Shown: positions 1 to 7,721 of the stretch, piece after piece
Layout: each line of letters opens with the position of its first letter
How positions within the stretch are numbered: the stretch's first letter is position 1
Source: Bradyrhizobium sp. SZCCT0148
Lineage (GTDB): Bacteria; Pseudomonadota; Alphaproteobacteria; Rhizobiales; Xanthobacteraceae
Reading direction: 5' to 3'
Assembly (NCBI RefSeq): GCF_018129985.1
Contig: NZ_JAFCKT010000010.1
Location: forward strand, 62,001-126,000
Length of the DNA stretch: 64,000 nucleotides
Made by a program: the position numbers and the translations under genes
Notes under the pieces: model-generated
Database searches by the model: none
Told to the model about the DNA's origin: nothing
What the model saw: only the letters and a program-made list of their open reading frames with translations

Positions 1-1
1 C

Positions 2-289
2 AACATTGGTTTGGCCGGCGCGCTGAGCGCCATTACCGCCGCGGTCGTCGGCGTCATCCTCAACCTCTCGATCTGGTTCGCCCTGCACACGCTGTTTCGC
101 GAGACCGTGCCGGTGCACGCGTTTCCGCTGAACTTCGACAGGCCGGTGCCGGGAAGCGTCGATGTCCCGGCGATGCTGCTGGCGATCGCGGCGGCCACTG
201 CGATCTTCCGGTTCAAGCTGGGCATGCTGACGGTGCTGGCGGCAAGCTGCGCGGCGGGCGTGGCGCTGCGGCTGGCGGGGCTGATCTAA
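2..289 (+). CDS. Chromate transporter (ChrA family), C-terminal end
   Basis: The reading frame is open from the left edge of the window, so the gene starts upstream and only about 95 C-terminal residues are visible. They form three hydrophobic segments: one rich in small residues (GALSAITAAVVGVILNL), a second after a short loop (PAMLLAIAAATAIF), and a third ending the protein (AASCAAGVALRLAGLI). The segment around AGALSAITAAVVGVILN matches what I know of the last transmembrane part of ChrA-type chromate ion transporters. Those are inner-membrane proteins that export chromate. The family call rests on a fragment; another multi-pass transporter is the alternative. Confidence 0.6.
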   Translation, partial: NIGLAGALSAITAAVVGVILNLSIWFALHTLFRETVPVHAFPLNFDRPVPGSVDVPAMLLAIAAATAIFRFKLGMLTVLAASCAAGVALRLAGLI

Positions 290-419
290 AGCATCGTCTG
301 GAAAAGCGCAGCGGTTTTTCGGAAAGATGATCGCGTCCCGTTTGCTGGCGCAAAGTGCGGTTGAGAGGACGCGGACGTTGCCTATGCCGGTCAGCAATCA
401 TCGCGGCAGCCGCGATGGT

Positions 420-1610
420 TCAGGCTGCTGCCACAACGGAGCTCAGCGGCACGTCCAGCGAATAAATGAAGCCGCTCGGTTCGTAGGCAAGCCCCACCTG
501 ACCTGCCAGTTGCTGTCCGAGAGCCCCCATCATCCGGGTGCCGAAGCTCCGCCGCACCGGCGGCGCGACCGTGGGACCTCCCCTTTCCGTCCACACAAGG
601 CGAAGTCTCTGCTTCGCGTCGTCGACTCCCCACGCCACTTCCACGCGGCCTGTGGGGACCGACAGCGCTCCGAATTTGGTCGTGTTCGTGCACAGCTCGT
701 TCATCGTCATCGCAAGCGCGATGACAGCTACGGAGCTGATCCTGATGTCTGGTCCATTGAAATGAAAACGACGGTCGCCATGGCTGTCATAAGGTTCCGT
801 CGCGCTGCTCAATGTGTGAGTGAGGCTTGCATCCGCCCAACTGACCTGCAGCAACAGATCGTGGGCTCGCCCCAATGCGAGCAGCCTTCCCTCCATGGCC
901 TTCTGTCCGTGCTCGATACTCAGCGCTCCGCGGAAGCTTTGGGACGCGATGGCGCTGACCATGGCAAGCGTATTCTTGACGCGGTGATGAAGCTCGCCCA
1001 GGATCAGCTTCTGCAGTTTGTCGGCCGCGGTTCGCTGCTCGGCGTCGATCCCGGCTTGGACCATGAGTGCCCGGGCGTCTATCTCGGCCTGTTCGAGCAG
1101 CAGGCGGAGACTGTCGTTTTCGGCCGACAGAATGGTCTCGTGTGTTGATCGGGTTGAAGGATCGGCCATTTGCGTCGGCTGAGCCGCCTCACCGGCCATC
1201 CAATCGGTAGCAGACGGAATGATCTGCAGCGCCCCTGCACCGATCATCGCCTGCAACTCAGTGACCATTTGCTCGACACCAAGCGGCTTGCCGAAGAAGC
1301 GGCTGTTGGCTGGCCTCTCTTCCTCGGACGGCTTCACTTGACCGGAAACCAAGATGATCTTGATCGATGGCCAGCGTTCGCACACCGCATGAGCGAGCTT
1401 CAGGCCGTCGATGCTGCCAGGCATTTGTATGTCGGTGAGAAGCAACGAAATATCCGAGCGGGATTCGAGGACCGAGATCGCCTCGTCGGCATTGACGGCC
1501 TCGACGGGGCAGAAGCCGGCGTCTTCCACGATATCGACGGCACGCATGCGCAGGATCATCTCGTCTTCCACGACCAGAACGTTTGGCACCTGAGTAGGAT
1601 TTGTAGACAT
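420..1610 (-). CDS. Response regulator receiver / HWE-type sensor histidine kinase hybrid
   Basis: This 396-residue soluble protein has an N-terminal receiver domain (about 10-125) with phosphoacceptor Asp60 in LLLTDIQMPG and conserved Lys108 in FFGKPLG. A helical linker (about 160-200) leads to a histidine kinase of the HWE/HisKA_2 class. The H box is ELHHRVKNTLAMV with His209 as the likely phosphorylated residue. The N box is MNELCTNTTKFGALS and the G1-like box is VWTERGGP. There is no membrane segment or PAS domain, so it probably receives its input as a phosphoryl group or through a partner. Family HWE kinases usually carry His where the N box here has Asn (MNEL). The gene stands alone, convergent with the chrA-like gene. 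Substrate and output are unknown. Confidence 0.85.
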   Translation of the reverse strand: MSTNPTQVPNVLVVEDEMILRMRAVDIVEDAGFCPVEAVNADEAISVLESRSDISLLLTDIQMPGSIDGLKLAHAVCERWPSIKIILVSGQVKPSEEERPANSRFFGKPLGVEQMVTELQAMIGAGALQIIPSATDWMAGEAAQPTQMADPSTRSTHETILSAENDSLRLLLEQAEIDARALMVQAGIDAEQRTAADKLQKLILGELHHRVKNTLAMVSAIASQSFRGALSIEHGQKAMEGRLLALGRAHDLLLQVSWADASLTHTLSSATEPYDSHGDRRFHFNGPDIRISSVAVIALAMTMNELCTNTTKFGALSVPTGRVEVAWGVDDAKQRLRLVWTERGGPTVAPPVRRSFGTRMMGALGQQLAGQVGLAYEPSGFIYSLDVPLSSVVAAA

Positions 1611-1827
1611 GGCAATATCTCTCTATTTCATGGCGGCCGACGCGGTGCCGACGGAGAGCCCTGATTGCCCGTCGGCCATCGGCTGGAAACGCTGCCCACT
1701 GCTTCGCTTTGGAAAACGATGGCGCGCCGGTCCGAAGCGCAGCAACGCATCTCGACACGATCACCGGCGTCCTGACGGGCTGGACGCCGAAAAGCTCGCC
1801 GCCTCGCGGCAAGGCTCGGAGAAGGAA

Positions 1828-2079
1828 CTAACGACGCGCAGTCACCAGCCGAGCTTCCTGAAGCTTCGCTCCAGAGCCGGCATGTCGCAAACAGGAAGAG
1901 GCAAAGTTCGGCCAGACCTGCGTCGAGCAGTTCGAAACGACGGCTCGCGTCTCGAGCCGGTCGCCTTTGGCCATGGCTGCGAGTTCATCCGCTTGCACCT
2001 GAGGGGCAAATCCCGGCAACGCGATGACCGAAGCTCCGAGGACCATGAAAATCGTGAGTGACAGTAGGGATCTGATCAT
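1828..2079 (-). CDS. Small secreted protein with a conserved Cys pair
   Basis: An 83-residue protein. I chose the ATG at 2079 because it places a signal peptide at the N-terminus (MIRSLLSLTIFMVLGASVIA, then LPGFAPQVQA); the longer open frame upstream reads as low-complexity non-coding sequence. The mature part contains two cysteines in VSNCSTQVWPNFASSCLR. Short secreted proteins with a Cys, a WPNF-like core and SCLR recur in Bradyrhizobium as proteins of unknown function. It is probably periplasmic, with the two cysteines likely forming a disulfide. It lies upstream of the HWE kinase in the same direction, 217 bases away. No function is proposed. Confidence 0.65.
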   Translation of the reverse strand: MIRSLLSLTIFMVLGASVIALPGFAPQVQADELAAMAKGDRLETRAVVSNCSTQVWPNFASSCLRHAGSGAKLQEARLVTARR

Positions 2080-2870
2080 TTGAGACTGCTGACTTTTTGG
2101 TCTTCGATTCCTCGATATTCGAGGATCTGCAAAACAACAATCAAAGCGAGAAATTGTTCCATATTTTCGCTTATTGGTTGAATCAGGCACCTTGAAGGAA
2201 TGTCCGCCTAGGAAAGATCGACGATGAGCGAAAATGCACCATCTTGCTTCCAAAGCCTTCCAAGTCGCGCGGCCTTCAGCAGAGCTTCTCGCTTGGGGCC
2301 GGGAGGCGCTGTCTCTGGACGGCTGCGAGCGACACTCGGCATTCGAGTGCGGCGTTCCCTTCGGGGAAGTGATTGGCTTGAGCATGAATGGCTCCGCGTA
2401 CTTGGCTGGAGCACGGAGCTCTCAGTCGCCGATAGGCGTCCTGATGAGCCGATGATCAATCCACCAGGCGCTCATTCACCGGAAATAGATACAAAATTCG
2501 GCAGGAGACCAGGTCGCACGAGCGAGTTTGACTGCATTCCCTGCGCGCTGATCCGATTGCCGATGGCGAAAACAGCGCGGCTGCCTTTTGGCCGGAGCAC
2601 CTAGTGACGACTGAGCGCCGTTGGGAAAGCGGCGCGTCGAGGCGAAGGCGAGCCCGCTCGGCTCAGCTTCCTCAGTGAAACTTTCCGGCGCCTCCGAAGA
2701 AAAGAATACTCTCATCGGGCAGAGCTTCCCGCCGTCGCGCGGGGCGACTGCTTGGCACGCGTTGGAGCGTCTTACAACATCCCACTTCGCCGACGTTCGG
2801 ATGTGTCACGCGCGACGCGGCGCCGCCAGCGTCTTTGCATGTATCTCGGTTCGGCGGTCTGGGTTGCCGT
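2080..2870. other. Gene-free stretch upstream of the small secreted protein
   Basis: About 790 bases in which I see no convincing gene. The first 130 bases are AT-richer than the surroundings and probably hold the promoter of the secreted protein gene; they include the palindrome CCTCGATATTCGAGG at 2110-2124. The rest carries short overlapping open frames on both strands with arginine- and proline-rich, unrecognisable translations. The stretch runs into the AraC remnant and may be decayed sequence. Confidence 0.4.
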
Positions 2871-3125
2871 CTATCGGGCCTGCTCGCGGCGCACCTCGGA
2901 AGGCGTGGCACCATAGCGGCGGCGGAAGGCGTGGTTGAAATTCGACAAGTCGCCGAACCCACTGGCGTAGGCGATCGCGGCGATCGACTGGTGGGCATGA
3001 CGCGGATCGACAAGCAGGCGGTGCGCGCAGGCGAGACGGGCAATTAGCACATGCTGGGAGAAGGTCGTGCCCTCACCGTCGAACAGCATATGGATGTAGC
3101 GCGGCGTCACGCGTTGGCGTCCCCT
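2871..3125 (-). pseudogene. Remnant of an AraC-family transcriptional regulator
   Basis: About 85 codons on the minus strand encode the C-terminal helix-turn-helix half of an AraC-type regulator. Visible landmarks are VTPRYIHMLFDGEGTTFS, then LARLACAHRLL-type helix residues, then IAYASGFGDLSNFNHAF and the end motif FRRRYGATPSEVR. A stop codon lies just upstream (3128-3126), and no N-terminal effector domain can be found in any frame, so about two thirds of the gene is missing. A GTG at 3110 could start a short DNA-binding peptide, but a degraded gene is the simpler reading. Confidence 0.7.
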
Positions 3126-3168
3126 TTAGCTTCGGTTTGACATCAAGAGGCAGATGAGAAGTTAGAGG

Positions 3169-3534
3169 ATGAAACGCGCTCTGTTGTTCTTGTTGCTCGG
3201 CGCCGTGTTGTGCGTGGCCCTGCTCTGCGCACCACCCGCTTTGCATTCACCAAAAGCGTTCTGGCCGATCTTCCTGGGCCTGGCACCGATCATGTTTCCG
3301 TTGGCTGTCGGCCTCATGGCGATCGCCGGAGTGGTCGACTGGTTGCTGGCAGACAAGGGCTGGATTCGCATCATCGCCAGTTCGTTGGTGGCATTCGCGG
3401 TCGTCATCGTGTTTCAATACGCCACCGGGTCGGTCTCACCGCTGGTCGGCTTCGCGGGCGCAGTTCCAGCCGCCATCTGCTCGTGGCTGTCGGCGGGAAA
3501 AGGTAACGTGCAGGTCCGCAAGGAATGGGTTTGA
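3169..3534 (+). CDS. Small integral membrane protein, unknown function
   Basis: A 121-residue protein with four hydrophobic segments: residues 4-24, about 30-55, 66-86 and 88-108. A GAGAAG sequence sits 8 bases before the ATG at 3169. I do not recognise a family. The last codons (GNVQVRKEWV) run into a tRNA-like fragment on the opposite strand, so the C-terminus may have been replaced when that fragment arrived. No partner gene is adjacent; the upstream AraC remnant points away. Confidence 0.5.
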   Translation: MKRALLFLLLGAVLCVALLCAPPALHSPKAFWPIFLGLAPIMFPLAVGLMAIAGVVDWLLADKGWIRIIASSLVAFAVVIVFQYATGSVSPLVGFAGAVPAAICSWLSAGKGNVQVRKEWV

Positions 3535-3571
3535 AGCCCGCGAAACACCTGGCCAATTCCGCCACGCCGCC
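3522..3571 (-). other. tRNA-like fragment (possible tRNA-Leu remnant)
   Basis: Read on the minus strand, about 50 bases begin GGCGGCGTGGCGGAATTGGC, very like the acceptor and D-arm of a tRNA-Leu. They continue into GGGCTTCAAACCC (3539-3527), which resembles either a T-arm or an anticodon hairpin. The middle and the 3' half of a normal tRNA are missing and there is no CCA, so this cannot be a functional tRNA. An internally deleted tRNA-Leu left by an old integration is the simplest explanation. Confidence 0.3.
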
Positions 3572-3599
3572 TGTCAAGCCCCGCCTCGTCAAATATTCC

Positions 3600-4140
3600 A
3601 CTTTACCGAAATTCGGTTTTGTCGTACATCCGAAACACCTTGGCCCGAGACGAGGGGCGGATCGCGATCGTCACGAACCGCGGGCTGGGCAGCGATGGAC
3701 GCGACGGCGTCGGGCGTGATTGGCATTGCAGGGCGGGCAACCGTGAGCAATGGCTGTTACGCGCACGACACGGCGCCGACAGCGTCTTCGCATGGCTTCG
3801 GGGGCGAGCACACGCCACCCCCGGATTCCCAGCGAGGACGTGCGCGGACGGAGAAGTCGTGTGGTCCCGACGCCCGGGGTTCTGGCGCCAAGTCTTGCGG
3901 TGATGTAGCGGCCAACCGGCGCGCGCATCAGCATTCCCGCAAGGCGACGGGGGCAATAGTGCAACGCTCCCCGAGGAGAGCACGAAGGACACCGTTAAAA
4001 CCATTCGCGCAGGGAAGGCCGGGCGACCGGCAACACCTGTGGTCCAACCCGTGTGCATTTCTATCGCGCACGGATCTCGGGTGCCAGCCGGCGCCCGGCC
4101 TTCCCTGCGCCCTCGTCTTTCTCGAGGGCGCGCCGTGAAG
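3600..4140. repeat. Dispersed non-coding repeat with an internal inverted repeat
   Basis: This gene-free stretch has the character of a dispersed element seen in many copies in Bradyrhizobium genomes. Its spurious translations contain recurring phrases such as KSCGPDA and GCQPAPGLPCALVFLEG, which I recognise from over-annotated short ORFs. It contains an inverted repeat: the arm at 4007-4024 (GCGCAGGGAAGGCCGGGC) is matched by its complement ending at 4110, with about 60 bases between. No transposase is present. Recognition is from memory, so copy number needs a genome search. Confidence 0.45.
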
Positions 4141-4260
4141 CAAAACTCGGGCGAAACGCGCCGCGAGAAGGCAAACTCTCGTCCGCTGTTTGAGACGTGA
4201 ATTGGAGAGCAATGAGCTCGCCGCCTGGCTCGTCATTGCGACGGACCGCGCTCACTTGAT

Positions 4261-4280
4261 GCCCCGGGTCAAGCCGGGCC
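4261..4280. repeat. REP-like palindrome downstream of the GMC gene
   Basis: GCCCCGGGTCAAGCCGGGCC forms a short hairpin 20 bases past the stop of the GMC oxidoreductase gene. Its core CCGGGTCAAGCCGG recurs exactly at 15737-15750. It may end transcription of the gene, although no T-run follows. Between 4140 and 4260 I see nothing else. Confidence 0.5.
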
Positions 4281-4300
4281 ATAACACAGTCGTCGTTGCG

Positions 4301-5845
4301 CTATCGCATCATCATCCGCGCGATCGCTTCGCCGATCACCACCGTGGTGAAATGCGTGTTGGCGCGGCAGTCGGACGGCATGATCGAGGCGTCGGCGACG
4401 CGCAGGCCGCTTATCCCCTTCACGGTGCCATCCGGATTGACCACGCCGTCGGCATCGTTGAGGCCCGTCATGCGGCAGCTGCCGGCGGCGTGCTGGATGT
4501 CGCCGGTCTCACGGCGCAGCACCGCATCGAGTTCGTGATCCGGCAGCGCGGCGGCCTGCGGCAAGGTCAGGTCGGTGTCGGCGAGCCTGATCCAATCGGC
4601 GATGCCAGCGAGCGCCGGCTGTGACGTGATCACGGCGAGCCGCCTCACCGCGTCGATCATGCGCAGCATGTCGCGCGGATCGGCCAGCATGTTCTCCTCG
4701 ACGACGGGATCGATCGTGGGGTCGGCCGAGGCGAGCTTGAGCGTGCCGCGCGAATAGGCGTTGAACAGGCCTGCGCCGATCGCGCCCGGCACGCCGATGC
4801 CGCGATGATTGAAGGCAATCAGGATCATGTCGCGCTTGCCGCCGTCGGCAAGGCCCGAGGAATAGGTCACGCAGCAATTGGTGTGCCGGGTGTCCGGATC
4901 GGTCGGCCGCAGATTGTCGCGGAGCTGGATCGTGGCGCGAAACAGCGGATGGTCGAAATAGTGGCGGCCGACCGGCAGGTCGCGCACGACGCCAATTCCC
5001 ATCGCCTTCAATTCCTCCGCCGGACCGATGCCCGAGCGCAGCAGGATCGCCGGGCTGTGGATGGCGCCGGCGCAGAGCACGATCTGGCGCGCACTGATCT
5101 CCTGGGTGCCCTGCCCTTCGACATGAACGCGGACGCCGGTTGCTCGGCCGTCGCTGATCAGCACGCGATCGACCAGCGTATGGCCACGGATCTCCAGATT
5201 GGCGCGCCCGCGCGCCGGCTCCAGATAACCCTCATTGGTGCTGATGCGGCGCAAATCGCGGCTGTTGATGGGATAGCAGGCAACGCCCTCGCCGTCGGGG
5301 CCGTTGAGATCGGCGCACCAGGGATAGCCACTCGCCAGCGCCGCATCGCGCAGGCCGCGATCGATCGGGCCCCATGTCTCCGGCGGCGCGCGATAGACCG
5401 GCAGCGGTCCACCGCGGCCATGGCCCTCGGCGTCGCCGAACTCAAAGTCGTCCTCGATGACGGAGAACAACGGCATCACGTCCTTCGCCGACCAGCCGGT
5501 GCAACCATTGGCCGCCCATTCGTCGAACGCATCGGCAACGCCGCGAATGGCGATCTGCCCGTTCATCATCGAGCTTCCGCCGAGCCCCTTGCCGCGCCAG
5601 TAGAAGCGCGGCTCCTGCCCGGCCACCCGGCGCGACAACAGATCGGGCCACTGCCATTTCTCCTGGTACTCGCGCTTGTGGATGATCGGGATCGGATTGG
5701 GCGTCCTGACCTCCCAGGGCGCCTGGTCGGCGCGCCAGTCCAGCCCCGCTTCAAGCAGCAGGACACGTCGTGCAGGATCCTCGGAGAGCCGTGCCGCAAC
5801 AGCGGCGCCGGCAGAGCCGCCGCCGACAACAATGACATCGTACAT
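4301..5845 (-). CDS. GMC family FAD-dependent oxidoreductase (choline/alcohol dehydrogenase-like)
   Basis: A 514-residue flavoenzyme. The N-terminal Rossmann motif is VVGGGSAGAAVAARLSE, and LLLEAG binds the FAD ribose. GKGLGGSSMMNG is the first GMC signature and GAIHSPAILLRSGIGP the second. The catalytic pair near the C-terminus is probably His452 (QHAAGSCRM) with Asn496 (ANTHFTT). Family members oxidise primary alcohols such as choline, sugars or polyethylene glycol to aldehydes; the substrate here cannot be read from sequence. I chose ATG 5845 (MYDVIVVGGG) with GAGAAG 8 bases upstream rather than a frame start at 5860. The stop of the upstream solute-binding gene lies 4 bases before this start, so the two are almost certainly co-transcribed. 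Confidence 0.88.
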   Translation of the reverse strand: MYDVIVVGGGSAGAAVAARLSEDPARRVLLLEAGLDWRADQAPWEVRTPNPIPIIHKREYQEKWQWPDLLSRRVAGQEPRFYWRGKGLGGSSMMNGQIAIRGVADAFDEWAANGCTGWSAKDVMPLFSVIEDDFEFGDAEGHGRGGPLPVYRAPPETWGPIDRGLRDAALASGYPWCADLNGPDGEGVACYPINSRDLRRISTNEGYLEPARGRANLEIRGHTLVDRVLISDGRATGVRVHVEGQGTQEISARQIVLCAGAIHSPAILLRSGIGPAEELKAMGIGVVRDLPVGRHYFDHPLFRATIQLRDNLRPTDPDTRHTNCCVTYSSGLADGGKRDMILIAFNHRGIGVPGAIGAGLFNAYSRGTLKLASADPTIDPVVEENMLADPRDMLRMIDAVRRLAVITSQPALAGIADWIRLADTDLTLPQAAALPDHELDAVLRRETGDIQHAAGSCRMTGLNDADGVVNPDGTVKGISGLRVADASIMPSDCRANTHFTTVVIGEAIARMMMR

Positions 5846-5849
5846 CGCG

Positions 5850-7400
5850 TTACTTCTCAACGTTCCAGAACACCGGGATGGCGGACGGTATCAGACCACG
5901 CAGGGTGGCGCGATAGGCCGCCGGCTGCGCAAATTGTCCCCACGGGATCGCAGGGGCCTGGTCGTACATGACGCTCTGGATCTCCCCGGCGATCTTCTTG
6001 CGGTCCTCCTCCGCCGGCGCCTTGGCGAAGGCTTCCATCAACGGCGTGATGCGCTGGTCGCACTGCCAGCCGGTGAAGTCGGCACAGTTGAAGGCGACCA
6101 TGACATTGGTCAAGGGCGAGCCGAGATCGAAACCGCCGGCGTGAACGCCATAGACGCTCCAGCCCTCCTTCTTGGCGCGGCGCGCCAGCACGCTGGCCCA
6201 GTCCATCACCTGGAGATCGACGTTGAAGCCGGCGGCCTTCAGCCGCTCCGCCAGCACCTGCGCCGAGACGCGAGGCGCTTCGAGATCGTTGGCCTCCATC
6301 ACGACGACGGGCTCGCCGGCATATTTGGTCGCCTTCAGCGCAGCCTTCGCCGCCTCGATCGAGGGCTTGGCGGCGGCTTCCGTGCCGGCCTTGCTCTCAT
6401 AGGTCGTGCCGCAGGTGAAGAAGGTGGCGCAAGGCGTCGCGTATTTGGCATCGAGGCCGAGCGCATCCAGCACTTCGCGCTGGTCGACCAGCTTCCACAG
6501 CACGCGGCGGATGGCGGGATCGTCGAACGGTTTTGACGCGGCGTTGAGGCGATAGGCGCCGGCGAACATGTTGCCGCCGGTGAAATTGACCAGCTTGACG
6601 CGAGAGTTTTTCTCCAACTGCGGCAACAGGTCGAACGGCGCATATTGCATGAAGTCGATCTCGCCGGCCTGCAGCGCGGAGGCCGCGGTCGCACCGTCGG
6701 GAATGACGCGGATCTCCAACGCGTCGACGTTGACGCGCTTGCCGCCAGCGAGGAAGTCGGCCGGCTCGGGACGCGGCACATAGTCGGCGAACTTCTTCAG
6801 GATCATGCGATCGCCGGTGCGGTGATCGGCCTTGCTGTAGACGAACGGGCCGGAGCCGACGATCTCGGTGATGCGCTGGTCGCCGGGTGTTTTCGCGATG
6901 CGCTCGGGCATCATGAAGGCAACGGGGCTGACGGGATTGCCGAGCGCGTCGATGACGAGGCCGGAGGGCTCCTTCAACGTCAGCACGAAGGTTTTCGCAT
7001 CGGTCGGCTCGAGCGAGGCCGTGATCGCAAAGATGCGGCGGCCAAGCGCGCTGCGGGTGCCCCAGCGGCGCAACGACGCCACGCAATCGGCCGCGGTAAC
7101 CGGCTGACCGTCATGCCATTTCAGGCCGTCACGTAGCGTGAACGTATAGGTCAATCCATCCGCGGAGACCTTCCAGTCCTGCACCATCTGCGGCTTGATC
7201 TCGCCCTTGGAATCCTTCGCAAACAGCGTGTCGAACACCATGTAGCCAAACGTGCGCGAAATGTAGGCCGTGGAGAAATGCGGATCGAGCGTGACGATCT
7301 CCGCCTCCAGTACCGCAACGAGATTGCCCGCGGCATGCGCAGGTGCCGCAGCGATCGCGAACCCGAGCAACGCCGGAATGAAAGCCTTCAATTTGAACAT
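5850..7400 (-). CDS. ABC transporter substrate-binding protein, peptide/nickel class (SBP family 5)
   Basis: A 516-residue periplasmic binding protein. ATG 7400 gives a clear signal peptide (MFKLKAFIPALLGFAIAAAP, cleavage after AHA). The mature protein follows the DppA/OppA pattern: LDPHFSTAYISRTFGYMVF near the start, then the signature region WKVSADGLTYTFTLRDGLKW, and a GSGPFV motif in the middle. Such proteins deliver oligopeptides, opines, nickel or other solutes to an ABC permease. No permease or ATPase gene is present nearby, so it must serve a transporter encoded elsewhere or act as a sensor. The GMC oxidoreductase directly downstream suggests that the captured compound, or one related to it, is then oxidised. 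Confidence 0.88.
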   Translation of the reverse strand: MFKLKAFIPALLGFAIAAAPAHAAGNLVAVLEAEIVTLDPHFSTAYISRTFGYMVFDTLFAKDSKGEIKPQMVQDWKVSADGLTYTFTLRDGLKWHDGQPVTAADCVASLRRWGTRSALGRRIFAITASLEPTDAKTFVLTLKEPSGLVIDALGNPVSPVAFMMPERIAKTPGDQRITEIVGSGPFVYSKADHRTGDRMILKKFADYVPRPEPADFLAGGKRVNVDALEIRVIPDGATAASALQAGEIDFMQYAPFDLLPQLEKNSRVKLVNFTGGNMFAGAYRLNAASKPFDDPAIRRVLWKLVDQREVLDALGLDAKYATPCATFFTCGTTYESKAGTEAAAKPSIEAAKAALKATKYAGEPVVVMEANDLEAPRVSAQVLAERLKAAGFNVDLQVMDWASVLARRAKKEGWSVYGVHAGGFDLGSPLTNVMVAFNCADFTGWQCDQRITPLMEAFAKAPAEEDRKKIAGEIQSVMYDQAPAIPWGQFAQPAAYRATLRGLIPSAIPVFWNVEK

Positions 7401-7552
7401 TGGTGTGGTTTTGCCTTTTGACTGAAACGTTCGCAGTCGCCAGGAAAAAGCAATGTTCGTGCCCACGCGGCCAAAGCACGTATGCGCTCACGGCTGTCTG
7501 CCACGCGTTTACGCGCCAAGAGGTGCGAATTGGGAGCGAGCCTGCTACCTCT

Positions 7553-7629
7553 CGTCATTGCGAGCCTAGCAAAGCAATCCAGAGTCCCTCCGGAACAGCT
7601 TGGATTGCTTTGCTAGGCTCGCAATGACG
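7553..7629. repeat. Perfect 29-bp inverted repeat (REP-like)
   Basis: Left arm 7553-7581 begins CGTCATTGCGAGCCTAGCAA and is matched without mismatch by its reverse complement at 7601-7629, with a 19-base loop. The sequence type (CGTCATTGCGAG ... CTCGCAATGACG) is a common intergenic palindrome in alphaproteobacterial genomes. It sits between the start of the solute-binding protein gene and the end of parC. The whole gap 7401-7721 holds this element, the next hairpin, and presumably the promoter of the 7400 gene. Confidence 0.8.
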
Positions 7630-7663
7630 CGGTGGAAGGAGGGACGCACGACAAGCTCACCTG

Positions 7664-7711
7664 TGTCCCGGCTTGCGCAGCCGCGATGCACGCTGCCGCA
7701 CGTCCGGGACA
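7664..7711 (-). terminator. Hairpin downstream of parC
   Basis: TGTCCCGG (7664-7671) pairs with CCGGGACA (7704-7711), with further partial pairing inside. It lies about 10 bases beyond the parC stop and is the obvious candidate for the end of the parC transcript. No clear T-run follows, so it may equally be a member of a repetitive palindrome family. Confidence 0.4.
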
Positions 7712-7721
7712 AGAGACCGTC

